A DNA stretch of 60,879 nucleotides from Vicinamibacterales bacterium (GTDB taxonomy: Bacteria > Acidobacteriota > Vicinamibacteria > Vicinamibacterales > JAKQTR01): assembly GCA_025456345.1 (NCBI GenBank), contig JALOKU010000012.1:1-60879 (forward strand). The letters run 5' to 3'. The notes beneath the pieces are model-generated. The model was not told where the DNA came from and made no database searches. It was given only the letters and a program-made list of their open reading frames with translations. A program made the translations under genes and the position numbers. Positions 41,257 through 49,900 of the stretch are shown here, piece by piece (positions within the stretch are counted from its first letter, which is position 1; each line of letters starts with the position of its first letter).

Positions 41257-42450
41257 ATGGACTTCGAACTGAACGACACGCAGCGGATGTTCCGGGACAT
41301 GGTGCGCGAGTTCGTCGCGAACGAGGTGAAGCCGGTCGCGCTGGAATTCGATCAGAAGCCGGCCCCGGAGGATTGCCTGCCTCTCGAGGCCTACAGAAAG
41401 GGCCTGGCGCAGGGCTATCACCAGATGGTGGTGCCCACGGAACTGGGCGGCATGGGACTCGATGCGGTCAGCACGATCGTCATCCTTGAGGAGATGGCCG
41501 CGGCCGACGCGGGGTACGCCGTCACGTGGCACGTCAACAACGTGTCGCTGACCATGCTGCTGAACATGGGCTCCGACGGCGAGACGCGGCAGTTCGTCGG
41601 CGAGATCCTGGCGGGCGAGGGCGGCGTGGCGTCCCTCTCGACCACCGAGCCCGACGGCGGCGTGACGAGCGCGCTCCTGATCGACCCCGCGAATTTCGTC
41701 TTCCGCACCCGTGCGGTGCCCGACGGCGACCACTGGGTGATCAACGGCGCCAAGTCCTTCTGCAGCAACGCGGGCCTGCCCTTCAGCAAGTGGATCCTGG
41801 CGTTCTGCCGCGTCAACGACAAGACCGGCTGGCCGTCGACGATGCCCTTCGTGATCCCGCCCGATACGCCCGGCCTGACCATCGGCGGCGAGGAGAACAA
41901 GATGGGGCACCGCCTGTCGAGCACGCGGGCGCTGCTGCTCGATAATGTGCGGGTCCCGAAGATGAACGCCATCGGGTCGGGCGGCCGGGCCATGTCCGGC
42001 GGCAAGCGCCGCACGCCCTACGACCACGACACGGCGATCGCGGCCATCTCGGTCGGCTGCGCGCGGGCGGCTTACGAGGAGGCCCTCGCCTGGGCGAAGA
42101 GCCGCGAGGTGCTGGGGAGGCCGCTCATCAAGCACCAGCTGATCCAGGCCAAGATCGCCGACATGTACATCGGCCTGGAAGCCGCCCGGTCGTTCATGTA
42201 CCGGACGGCAGCCTACTCCGACACGCACGACCAGATGGACGTGCGGCTGTCCCGCGCGGTCAAGGTCTTCGCGTCCGAAACCGCCAACCGCGTGACGAGC
42301 GACGCGCTCCAGGTACTGGGCGGCATGGGTTACTGCAAGGGATCGATCACGGAGAAGTGCTTCCGGGACCAGCGCGTGACGCCGATCTACGAAGGCACGA
42401 ACGAAGCGCAGCGTATCAGCATCGCGCAGCTCATCGACGCGGCGATGTGA
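41257..42450 (+). CDS. acyl-CoA dehydrogenase
   Basis: 397 residues, the normal length. It introduces a 2,3 double bond into an acyl-CoA, with FAD and electron-transfer flavoprotein. Family text includes L-N-D-T-Q-R-M-F-R-D-M, E-P-D-G-G, and the C-terminal I-Y-E-G-T-N-E-A-Q-R, where Glu379 aligns with the catalytic base. It follows the heptad array. With two CoA transferases nearby it fits degradation of an acid made from the ring substrate. Confidence 0.92.
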   Translation: MDFELNDTQRMFRDMVREFVANEVKPVALEFDQKPAPEDCLPLEAYRKGLAQGYHQMVVPTELGGMGLDAVSTIVILEEMAAADAGYAVTWHVNNVSLTMLLNMGSDGETRQFVGEILAGEGGVASLSTTEPDGGVTSALLIDPANFVFRTRAVPDGDHWVINGAKSFCSNAGLPFSKWILAFCRVNDKTGWPSTMPFVIPPDTPGLTIGGEENKMGHRLSSTRALLLDNVRVPKMNAIGSGGRAMSGGKRRTPYDHDTAIAAISVGCARAAYEEALAWAKSREVLGRPLIKHQLIQAKIADMYIGLEAARSFMYRTAAYSDTHDQMDVRLSRAVKVFASETANRVTSDALQVLGGMGYCKGSITEKCFRDQRVTPIYEGTNEAQRISIAQLIDAAM

Positions 42451-42525
42451 GCATGACAGGCCCCCATCAGCGAACCAGGACCCGGAGATGCGACCCCCGA
42501 GGCGCACCGGCCCCAAGGAGGCATG

Positions 42526-44598
42526 ATGGCTAGCAAGTACCCCTCGCTCTTCCAGCCCATGAAGCTGGGCACGCTGACCCTGAAGAACCGCATCGTGAAG
42601 TCGGGGCAGTGGTTCCTCTACGCCGAGCCGGACGGATCGTGCGGCGACCGCATCATCGCGTGGTACGAGGAGCTGGCCAAGTACGGACCTGGCCTGATCA
42701 CCATCGAGGAGAGCATCTGCGAGTTCCCGTGGGGCGCGAGCCAGATGCCGCACGTGCGGGTCGATGACGACAGGTTCATCCCGGGCCTGACGAAGCTCGC
42801 CAAGGCCGTCCACAAGCACGACGTGCCGGTGGTCGTCCAGATCACGCACGCGGGGCCGGCGCACACCTCGAAGCTCTCGGGCGGCCAGCCCAAGGCGCCG
42901 TCGAGCATCGATCCGGCAGCCGAGCCCGGGCTGTTCGAGATCGCCCGAGAGATGACGAACCAGGAAGTGCTGGACCTCATCGAGATGTGGGCGCAGTCCG
43001 CGCTGCGCTGCCAGAAGGCGGGCTTCGACGGCGTCGAGATCCACCAGGCCCATTACGCGCTGGGCAACGCGTTCCTGTCGAAGCGGCAGAACAGGCGCAC
43101 CGACGAGTTCGGCTGTCAGAACATGGACAACCGCACGCGCTTCGGCACCGGCATCATCAGGCGCGTCCGCGAGCTCTGCGGCAAGGACTTCGTCCTCGGC
43201 GTCAGGCTGAGCAACAAGGAATGGGGCGACCCGCTGGGCACGACGAACGAGGAGGCCTGCGAGATCGCGAAGCGGTTCCAGACGGCCGGGATCGACTACA
43301 TCCAGTCGTCCGGATACGGGTACAACGCCTTCACGTTCTGCGCGTTCCCCGACCTGGTCATCTACCCGGAGCCCCTGCCCGAGGCGAAGGAGTTCGCCGC
43401 GCGCATCGATCACGGCGGCGCGCTCATCCCGGAGACCGGGAAGCTCAAGCACGCCGTCGACGTCCCGGTGTCGGGCGTCGGCCGGCTGTCGTTCGCCGAG
43501 GCGGACAGGGCGATCAAGGACGGGAAGATGGACCTGGCCGTCTTCGGCCGGCAATTCATGTGCGACCCGGAGTTCCCGCAGAAGCTCCGCGAGGATCGCG
43601 AAGACGAGATCCGCCTCTGCAGCCGCTGCCTGCACTGCCTGCACATCATGTGGACCTATCAGCCCGTGCAGTGCCGCTGCAATCCCTTCGCCGGCAACGA
43701 GCTGACGATGCAGATTGCGCCGGCGAAGCAGAAGAAGAAGGTGATGGTGGTCGGCGCCGGCCCCGCGGGCCTCGAGGCGGCCCGCGTGGCGTCCCTGCGC
43801 GGCCACGAGGTGTCGATCTGGGACAAGGACAAGGAACTCGGCGGCGCGACGCGCATGGCCATGTTCATCAAGGGCGAGGAGAACGACCACCTCACCGAAT
43901 ACATTTCGTGGTTCGACCGCATGCTCAAGAAGCAGGGCGTCACGCGCCACCTCGGCAAGGAGGTCACCGCGAAGGTCGTCGAGAAGGAGCAGCCCGACGT
44001 GGTGATCCTCGCGCCGGGCGCCGAGGCCGTGGAGCCCGAGCTGCCGGTCACGAAGGGCGCGAAGGTGCAGACAACCGAGGAGCAGCGCAAGCAGGCGGCC
44101 ATGGCGCTCAGCTGGTTCGGGACCGCAATGACGTCGGCGGCCACCAAGATCTTCCTGCCCGGCGGCAAGAACATCGTGGTGATCGGTTCGGATCTGCCGG
44201 GCATCGAGGCGGCGGAGTTCCTGACCAAGCGCGGCAAGCAGGTCACGGTGGTGGACGACGTGCCGGTGCCCTTCGACGGCGTCGACATCCAGTGGATCCT
44301 GAAGCTCGCGGTGCCGGGCGGCTGGCTGGAGCGCAAGGGCATCCGCGTGATCCCCGGCGTGACGTTCAACGAGATCTCGAAGGAGGGCGTGACCATCACG
44401 ACACCGGACGGGAAGACGGAGACCATCCCGGCTGACAGCGTGCTCGTGGTGAACAAGCACAAGAAGAACACCACGCTCGCCGACGAGCTGAAGGGCAGGG
44501 TGAAGGAAGTCCACCTCATCGGCGACGCGATGAGCGACAAGCTGGGCTACGTGTACGGCGCCACCCACAGCGCGGCGGAACTGGCGCTGAAGATCTGA
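42526..44598 (+). CDS. NADH:flavin oxidoreductase, 2,4-dienoyl-CoA reductase type (paralogue 2)
   Basis: 690 residues with the same layout as the gene at 16258: FMN barrel (L-F-Q-P-M-K-L-G-T-L-T-L-K-N-R-I-V), 4Fe-4S cysteines 365, 368, 371 and 383, FAD domain (V-V-G-A-G-P-A-G-L-E-A) and NAD(P) domain (V-I-G-S-D-L-P-G-I-E). It is the largest of the three. AAGGAGG is best placed for the ATG at 42526; an ATG at 42523 is adjacent. It closes the plus-strand run and ends 12 bases from the convergent yqeC. Confidence 0.9.
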   Translation: MASKYPSLFQPMKLGTLTLKNRIVKSGQWFLYAEPDGSCGDRIIAWYEELAKYGPGLITIEESICEFPWGASQMPHVRVDDDRFIPGLTKLAKAVHKHDVPVVVQITHAGPAHTSKLSGGQPKAPSSIDPAAEPGLFEIAREMTNQEVLDLIEMWAQSALRCQKAGFDGVEIHQAHYALGNAFLSKRQNRRTDEFGCQNMDNRTRFGTGIIRRVRELCGKDFVLGVRLSNKEWGDPLGTTNEEACEIAKRFQTAGIDYIQSSGYGYNAFTFCAFPDLVIYPEPLPEAKEFAARIDHGGALIPETGKLKHAVDVPVSGVGRLSFAEADRAIKDGKMDLAVFGRQFMCDPEFPQKLREDREDEIRLCSRCLHCLHIMWTYQPVQCRCNPFAGNELTMQIAPAKQKKKVMVVGAGPAGLEAARVASLRGHEVSIWDKDKELGGATRMAMFIKGEENDHLTEYISWFDRMLKKQGVTRHLGKEVTAKVVEKEQPDVVILAPGAEAVEPELPVTKGAKVQTTEEQRKQAAMALSWFGTAMTSAATKIFLPGGKNIVVIGSDLPGIEAAEFLTKRGKQVTVVDDVPVPFDGVDIQWILKLAVPGGWLERKGIRVIPGVTFNEISKEGVTITTPDGKTETIPADSVLVVNKHKKNTTLADELKGRVKEVHLIGDAMSDKLGYVYGATHSAAELALKI

Positions 44599-44610
44599 CC
44601 GTATCGGAGC

Positions 44611-45360
44611 CTAAAGAAGCTCGGCCCAGTCGTTTCGGAACGAGGCGACGATGACGGCGTCGTAAGCAAGCCGCAGCCGGCCGGCAAGCGCTGCGGCCTG
44701 CCTCCGGAGTTCGGGCGTGTCGGCCTGGTTGAGCAGGACGGCGCGCCTTGCTCCGGCCGGGATGTTCTTCAGGCCGCCCTCGGCGTGCGCGAGCGCGGCG
44801 GCCAGCGCCTCGGGCGACACGGGCTCCCCGATGGGGCAGCCGGAAATCGCCGCGAACCGCGCCGGTCGGTGCACGTGGTCGTTGTCGAGCGGCAGGCCGC
44901 AGCCGAGCAGGCCGGCGACCACGACCACGGCGTCGATGCCGTGCGGGATGGCGGGCTCGTGAGGGGCGGGAGCCTTGAGCGGGCGCTGCCGCGAGCCGTC
45001 AGCCTCGACCAGGAGCGCGCGCCCGTGGAGGGCGCACCAGCGCCGGAGCACAGACCACTGCGGCGCCGACAGGGCGATGAGGCGCCCGGCGCCGGCATCG
45101 AGCCCGCCGGTCAACAGCGTGACGGCGGCGCACTCCGGGAGGCCGAGGCTGTCGCACGGTGCACTGGCCGTCCAGACGATGTGGCAGTCGGCGGACGCGG
45201 ACTGGGATGCGCCAAGGTGCGTCGTGGTCGTGGCAATCGCCGGCGCCATGGCGCGGGCCATTTCGAACATGGCGGTGGTCTTCCCGCCGGCGCCCACGAA
45301 CGCGATGCACGGGTGCGGCGGGAGCCGGAGCCCAGCGGCGATTGCCGCACTCAGCTCCAT
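44611..45360 (-). CDS. yqeC: YqeC-like accessory protein of (selenium-dependent) molybdenum hydroxylases
   Basis: 249 residues. A nucleotide-binding loop F-V-G-A-G-G-K-T-T (21-29) and the motif V-E-A-D-G-S-R-Q-R-P-L-K-A-P are diagnostic of YqeC. The family is linked to insertion of labile selenium into molybdenum hydroxylases. The gene overlaps yqeB by 10 bases on the minus strand. The probable client is the hydroxylase at 31079-34854. No selD or other selenium gene is in the window. Confidence 0.88.
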   Translation of the reverse strand: MELSAAIAAGLRLPPHPCIAFVGAGGKTTAMFEMARAMAPAIATTTTHLGASQSASADCHIVWTASAPCDSLGLPECAAVTLLTGGLDAGAGRLIALSAPQWSVLRRWCALHGRALLVEADGSRQRPLKAPAPHEPAIPHGIDAVVVVAGLLGCGLPLDNDHVHRPARFAAISGCPIGEPVSPEALAAALAHAEGGLKNIPAGARRAVLLNQADTPELRRQAAALAGRLRLAYDAVIVASFRNDWAELL

Positions 45361-46145
45361 AGGCTGCCGCGCAGGTCAGCGCGCGTGAGGATCGCCTCGA
45401 GGACGCCTCCGCCTACGGCAAGAGCCTTGTCGGAAACGAGGAAACAGTGCTCGCGAAGTCCTCTGGGATCGACGTCACCCACCTTCAGCCCGCGCGACAC
45501 CACCGTGCCGTCCCGGATGAGGCCTCGCAGCACGCCGTCGAAGGGGCTGGTGACAGGAGCGCCGGCAACTGCCGCGACGACCTGGCCGGCGTGCACGGTG
45601 TCGCCAATCTCCGCGCGCGCAGCGAGCGGACCCTCCGCTGGCGCACGCAGCACGCGGCGGGGATCACCCTCGGGCGTGGCGGTGTCGGGCAACGCGGCTC
45701 CCGACCAGTAGACCCGGCCCAGCGTGTGCCCGCGTTTGGTCTCGACCACCGCGTGGCAGTTCCCGCCCGCGACGAAGCCCGGCCCCAGGCCAATCACGAG
45801 CGACGCGATCGATCTGCCCATCTCCGGGGGTTGTTTGGCGAGGCGGGCGTCGACCAGCACGTCGAGCGGCCGGCCGAACAGCGTGACGAGCGACGGCGCG
45901 ACAAGCACCGGCACGCCGGACTGTCCGGCGATGACTCCGGCGCGCGCCAGCGACTCGCAGCGGGTGGCCGTCACGCCTTCCACCGCCCACGAGCCCTCGT
46001 ACACGGCCTCCGAGAAGCAGACGGCGCGGCGGACGGAGATCGGCTGAGCCAGCTCGGTGATGATGACCTTGACGCCGGCCCTGACGAGCCGGAGCGCGAC
46101 GCCCGTGGCAAGGTCGCCGCCGCCGCGGAGAACCACGTACGACAT
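45351..46145 (-). CDS. yqeB: YqeB-like (EF2563 family) molybdenum hydroxylase maturation protein
   Basis: 264 residues. The opening V-L-R-G-G-G-D-L-A-T-G-V-A matches the EF2563/YqeB family of selenium-dependent molybdenum hydroxylase systems. F-S-E-A-V-Y-E-G and V-I-G-L-G-P-G-F-V-A-G are also typical. It is first in a two-gene minus-strand operon with yqeC. The pair usually occurs with xanthine- or nicotinate-dehydrogenase-like enzymes that carry labile selenium. Confidence 0.88.
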   Translation of the reverse strand: MSYVVLRGGGDLATGVALRLVRAGVKVIITELAQPISVRRAVCFSEAVYEGSWAVEGVTATRCESLARAGVIAGQSGVPVLVAPSLVTLFGRPLDVLVDARLAKQPPEMGRSIASLVIGLGPGFVAGGNCHAVVETKRGHTLGRVYWSGAALPDTATPEGDPRRVLRAPAEGPLAARAEIGDTVHAGQVVAAVAGAPVTSPFDGVLRGLIRDGTVVSRGLKVGDVDPRGLREHCFLVSDKALAVGGGVLEAILTRADLRGSLWS

Positions 46146-46243
46146 GCCTCATTCTACCCTTCGACCGGGCGGCTTCGGGCGTGTCGCCCGGCCCACCCGG
46201 CCGGGGGCGCCGGGACGCAAGGCGGGAATCAACGGAGCGCATC

Positions 46244-47170
46244 ATGGTGAAGAACGGGATCGACCGCATCAAAATCAGCGTGAGCGACATGATCGCGTCC
46301 GTCGCGTTCTTTCGCGACACGCTCGAGATGACGGTTGTCGGGGCGGAGTCGCTGCACGCTGGAGTGTTCCCGCGGTTGTGGGGGCTCCCGGACGGCACGA
46401 CGGCCAACGCCGTCTATCTCCGCAACGAGGAGCAGAGCACCGCGATCGAGCTGCTGGAGGTGCGGCCGCGCAGCGGCCGGTGCATCCGAGACGGGGCGCG
46501 GATGTACGACTACGGTCTGCTGGACGTCGCGTTCCGGGCCAAGGGCCTCGACATCATCCACGCGGACCTCAAGGCCCGGGGCATCCGCTTCCACTCGCCG
46601 CCGGTCGTCTACACCGCCGACTGGGCGAAGGTCACCGTGAGCGAGACGATCATGATCGGGCCCGACATGATGCCGGTCGCCCTCATCGAGCGCCTCTCGG
46701 AACCCAGGCCCTTCATCCGGAACCGATTCGGCACGATGGTCGATGTCGCCCAGTACGTCAGCGACATGGACGCCTGTGGACCGTTCTACGTCAACGTGCT
46801 CGGCTACACGAGCGTGTTCGACCGTGAACTGCCGCCGGGGCTGATTGACGAAGTGGTGGGCCTCCCGCCGGGCTGCCGTTCGCGTCTGAACCTCATGTAT
46901 CAGCTCGAGACGAAGACGCCGGCGGTGGAGCTGATTCACTGTTCGTCGCCGGGAAAGAGCCTCGCGGCGGTGATTGGGCCGGCCAGCTACGGCCTCTTTG
47001 CGCTGTCGTTCGAGACGGAAGACCTGAACGCGCTCCTGGACGGCGTCAGGGAAACCGGCTTCCAGGTTCTGGCCGGCCCTGTCGAGTCGAAGACGATGCT
47101 GCATGGTCCCATCACCGCAGCGACGGTGAGGGGCCCGAACGGCGTGCTGCTCGAGTTCTTCAGCAGGTAG
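46244..47170 (+). CDS. cytoplasmic protein with two VOC modules
   Basis: 308 residues, with no signal peptide, unlike the three VOC proteins at 6.6-10.9 kb. Module 1 opens I-K-I-S-V-S-D-M-I-A-S-V-A-F-F-R-D (about 8-130). Module 2 opens V-A-Q-Y-V-S-D-M-D-A-C-G-P-F-Y (about 165-305) and ends G-V-L-L-E-F-F. The start is the ATG at 46244; an open extension upstream lacks a ribosome site. It is 14 bases before the third OYE-type gene, so both probably serve one step. Confidence 0.82.
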   Translation: MVKNGIDRIKISVSDMIASVAFFRDTLEMTVVGAESLHAGVFPRLWGLPDGTTANAVYLRNEEQSTAIELLEVRPRSGRCIRDGARMYDYGLLDVAFRAKGLDIIHADLKARGIRFHSPPVVYTADWAKVTVSETIMIGPDMMPVALIERLSEPRPFIRNRFGTMVDVAQYVSDMDACGPFYVNVLGYTSVFDRELPPGLIDEVVGLPPGCRSRLNLMYQLETKTPAVELIHCSSPGKSLAAVIGPASYGLFALSFETEDLNALLDGVRETGFQVLAGPVESKTMLHGPITAATVRGPNGVLLEFFSR

Positions 47171-47184
47171 CAGGGAGCCCCGCG

Positions 47185-49167
47185 ATGCCGACGCTGACGA
47201 AGCTCTTCGAGCCGATCACGATTGGATCCCTGACGCTGAAGAACCGCATCGTGATGCCGCCCATCACGACGCTGTACGACTACGAAGGCGGCCCGCGCTT
47301 CAACGCGTTCTTCGCCGAGCGGGCCCGCGGCGGGGTGGGGATGATCACGATCAACCTGCAGGCGCTCTACCCGGGGCGCGCCGGCAGGAGCGGCTGGGTG
47401 CCAGACGAGTCGGTGCTCCATCGCGGGGCGCTCACCATCAACCACGACCTCTACATCCCCCGCCTGCGGACGCTCACCGATGCACTGCACGAGCAGGGGT
47501 GCAAGGCCAGCGTGCAGCTGGCGGTGTACGGCTTCTGGGCGCGGGGCGGCTGCGGCGCGCCGGCCGAAGAGCTGTCGCCGTCAGGCGTCAGGCTCGATGG
47601 CCCGCAGTACCGGCCCGGACTCGAGAGGCTCTCGTTCATCAGGGAAGGCCGGCCCGCCGCCGTGGACGAACTGCAGGAGATTCAGCGGGATGTGGCCGCG
47701 GCGGCCGTGCGGGCGATCAGGGCGGGCTTCGACGCCGTGCAACTCCAGGCCCTTGGCGGCAACTTCATCAGCCGGTTCCTGTCGCCCCTGACCAACAAGC
47801 GGACCGACGAGTACGGCGGCTCCCTCGCCAACCGCGCCCGCATGCTGATCGAAACGCTCGGCGCGATCAAAGCCGCCATCGGTGGCCGCGTGCCGCTGCT
47901 CTGCCGGATCAACGGGGACGACCTGCTGGACGGCGGGATGCGTCCCGACGACTACCTGCCCCTGGTCCCGATGCTCGAGGACGCGGGCGTCGATGCGATC
48001 GACGTGATGCCGGGCTGGTACGAGACGCGCCGGCCCGTGAACCAGATGTGCGTGCCGCGCGGCGCGTTCGTCTACGCGTCGGAGGCGATCAAGGCGGTCG
48101 CTCGCGTGCCCGTGTCGGCCAACATCCGGATCACGGACCCGGCGCTCGCGGAGCACATCCTCGAGCAGGGGAGGGCCGATCTCATCGCGATCTGCACGCC
48201 GCTCATGGCGGACCCCGAGTGGCCGCTGAAAGCCCGCGAGGGCCGGGTGGAAGACATCCGCCTGTGCACCGGCTGCTGCAACTGCTGGAGCGACCTGGCG
48301 GGAAGCCGGCGGCCCATCGGGTGCTCGGTGAACGCCAGGGCCGGCATGGAGACGGCATACATCGCCACGAAGGCGGCGGTGCGGAAGCGGGTGTGGATCG
48401 TCGGCGGAGGCCCGGCCGGGATGGAAGCCGCCCGCGTGGCGGCCGGGCGCGGGCATTCGGTCACGCTCGTCGAGCGCCACACCGAGCTGGGCGGGCAGCT
48501 GCTCTACGCGGAGATCCCGCCGCACAAGCAGGAGTGGCGGGCCTTCACGACGTACCTCACGACGCAGATGCAGAAGCTCGGCGTAAACGTCAGGCTCGGC
48601 ATGGCGGTCACCGCGGACCAGGTGATCGCCGCGCAGCCTGATGCCGTCGTGCTCGCGACCGGGGCCGCGCCGGCGCGGCTGATCCTGCCCGGGGGCGACC
48701 TGCCGCACGTGGTGTCGTTCCTTGACGTGCTGACCGGCAGGGTGGAGGCGGGGAAACGGGTGGTCGTGATCGGCGGAGGCTGCAACGGGAGCGAGACAGC
48801 CGAGTACCTGCACGAGACCGGGCGGACGGTGACCGTGGTCGAACTGCGGGCGGAGATGGCCCTCGACATCGACTACTGGAACCGGTGGGTGCTGCTGGAT
48901 CGGCTCGAGGCCGCCGGCATGCGGATGATCGTCAATGCGAAGCCGGAAGCCATCACGGCGGAGGGCGTGCGCATCAGCGTAGACGGCGCTGTGGAGTTGA
49001 TCCCGGCTGACACGGTCGTGTACGCCGTGGGTGCGAGGCCCTACAACCCGCTGCGGGAGGCACTGGAGGGGCGGGTGCCGGCCCTGAAGGTGATCGGCGA
49101 CGGCGGCGATCCGCAGCGGGTCCGGCAGGCCGTGGACGCCGGCTTCAGGTGCGGGATGGAGCTGTAG
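47185..49167 (+). CDS. NADH:flavin oxidoreductase, 2,4-dienoyl-CoA reductase type (paralogue 3)
   Basis: 660 residues: FMN barrel (L-F-E-P-I-T-I-G-S-L-T-L-K-N-R-I-V-M), 4Fe-4S cysteines 361, 364, 367 and 380, FAD domain (I-V-G-G-G-P-A-G-M-E-A) and NAD(P) domain (V-I-G-G-G-C-N-G-S-E). The N-terminus resembles that of paralogue 2 and the FAD domain that of paralogue 1. It is co-transcribed with the VOC protein and convergent with the NTF2-like gene 3 bases away. Confidence 0.9.
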   Translation: MPTLTKLFEPITIGSLTLKNRIVMPPITTLYDYEGGPRFNAFFAERARGGVGMITINLQALYPGRAGRSGWVPDESVLHRGALTINHDLYIPRLRTLTDALHEQGCKASVQLAVYGFWARGGCGAPAEELSPSGVRLDGPQYRPGLERLSFIREGRPAAVDELQEIQRDVAAAAVRAIRAGFDAVQLQALGGNFISRFLSPLTNKRTDEYGGSLANRARMLIETLGAIKAAIGGRVPLLCRINGDDLLDGGMRPDDYLPLVPMLEDAGVDAIDVMPGWYETRRPVNQMCVPRGAFVYASEAIKAVARVPVSANIRITDPALAEHILEQGRADLIAICTPLMADPEWPLKAREGRVEDIRLCTGCCNCWSDLAGSRRPIGCSVNARAGMETAYIATKAAVRKRVWIVGGGPAGMEAARVAAGRGHSVTLVERHTELGGQLLYAEIPPHKQEWRAFTTYLTTQMQKLGVNVRLGMAVTADQVIAAQPDAVVLATGAAPARLILPGGDLPHVVSFLDVLTGRVEAGKRVVVIGGGCNGSETAEYLHETGRTVTVVELRAEMALDIDYWNRWVLLDRLEAAGMRMIVNAKPEAITAEGVRISVDGAVELIPADTVVYAVGARPYNPLREALEGRVPALKVIGDGGDPQRVRQAVDAGFRCGMEL

Positions 49168-49170
49168 GGG

Positions 49171-49650
49171 TCAGTTGATCTTTCCGTCGCTGCCGAAGTA
49201 CTCGCGGTAGCCGCAGATCTTGTCGCCGCAGACATCGAGCGAGATGGCAACGCGGTTCTTGTAGGGCTCGCCGCGGAGTGTGCCTTCGTCGCGGAACTCG
49301 TACACGAAGGTGTTGCCGCCGCCCGACCGGCGCATCACCTCGACGACCTTGATGCCCCCGGGGAAGGCGGACGAGACGTAGCGGAAGAACTCCATCGCCC
49401 GGGCCTTCCCCTTGTGCTCGCCGAGGTACTTGCCGGTTGGGAACCAGAAGGTGAAGTCGTCGGAGAGCAGATCGAAGAAGGGGTCCCACGTGCCGGTGGC
49501 GAGACCCTGCGTGAGGCCGTCGAAGGCGCGGTCGGCGACGGCCTTCGAGTCGGCGGCTGGCGGCGCCGGCGTGGCACTGACGCCCGGAATCGCCGTCATG
49601 GCGGTCCCGGCGAAGAAGAGGCCGGCCATCAGCAGGACGGTTGCGCGCAT
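49171..49650 (-). CDS. exported NTF2/SnoaL-like protein
   Basis: 159 residues. The start is the ATG at 49650, six bases after AAGGAG; another ATG six bases earlier abuts it. A signal peptide ends near G-V-S-A. The rest fits the cone-shaped NTF2-like fold (F-D-G-L-T-Q-G-L-A-T-G-T-W-D-P-F-F-D, F-W-F-P-T-G-K-Y). Members bind or isomerise small hydrophobic compounds. It shares a divergent promoter with the TonB receptor. Confidence 0.75.
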   Translation of the reverse strand: MRATVLLMAGLFFAGTAMTAIPGVSATPAPPAADSKAVADRAFDGLTQGLATGTWDPFFDLLSDDFTFWFPTGKYLGEHKGKARAMEFFRYVSSAFPGGIKVVEVMRRSGGGNTFVYEFRDEGTLRGEPYKNRVAISLDVCGDKICGYREYFGSDGKIN

Positions 49651-49759
49651 GTCCATCTCCTTGAGTCCGGGGGGCCGGTTCCTCGGGTCCCGGGGCGGGC
49701 CCCGCCGGGGGCCGTACTCCAGAAAAGATCGGTTGCAACGGCCGCGAGAAGAGAGTATA

Positions 49760-49777
49760 TCATATTGACGGAATGTC
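49760..49777 (+). promoter_or_regulatory. shared operator-like site 5 (divergent NTF2-like / TonB receptor promoter)
   Basis: TCATATTGACGGAATGTC keeps TCATATTG of sites 1 and 2 and is followed at 49772-49785 by AATGT-N4-ACATT, a perfect palindrome with the same four-base spacing. A ccaattgg palindrome follows near 49791. The site lies 141 bases before the TonB receptor start and 110 before the NTF2-like start. Confidence 0.5.
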
Positions 49778-49900
49778 CTAACATTAGCACCAATTGGACA
49801 TCGGTGCGCCGGGCTCCCGCGTTGTTCTTGTCGTCGGACCACTCGAACCAGGCATTTCGCCGGCACGCCGTGCCGGCCGCGTCACGCCAGGGAGGACCGT

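Noticed and set aside
41221..44568. Minus-strand open frame of about 1100 codons
   Set aside because: It lies opposite acyl-CoA dehydrogenase and the OYE-type gene, both well supported by motifs.
16258..44598. Bile-acid 7-dehydroxylation (bai) type operon
   Set aside because: OYE-type enzymes and a family III CoA transferase recall bai genes, but BaiE-type dehydratase, BaiB ligase and BaiA dehydrogenase are absent.
31079..46145. Selenocysteine-coding TGA in the molybdenum enzymes
   Set aside because: No in-frame TGA interrupts these genes. Selenium linked to YqeB/YqeC is a labile cofactor, not selenocysteine.
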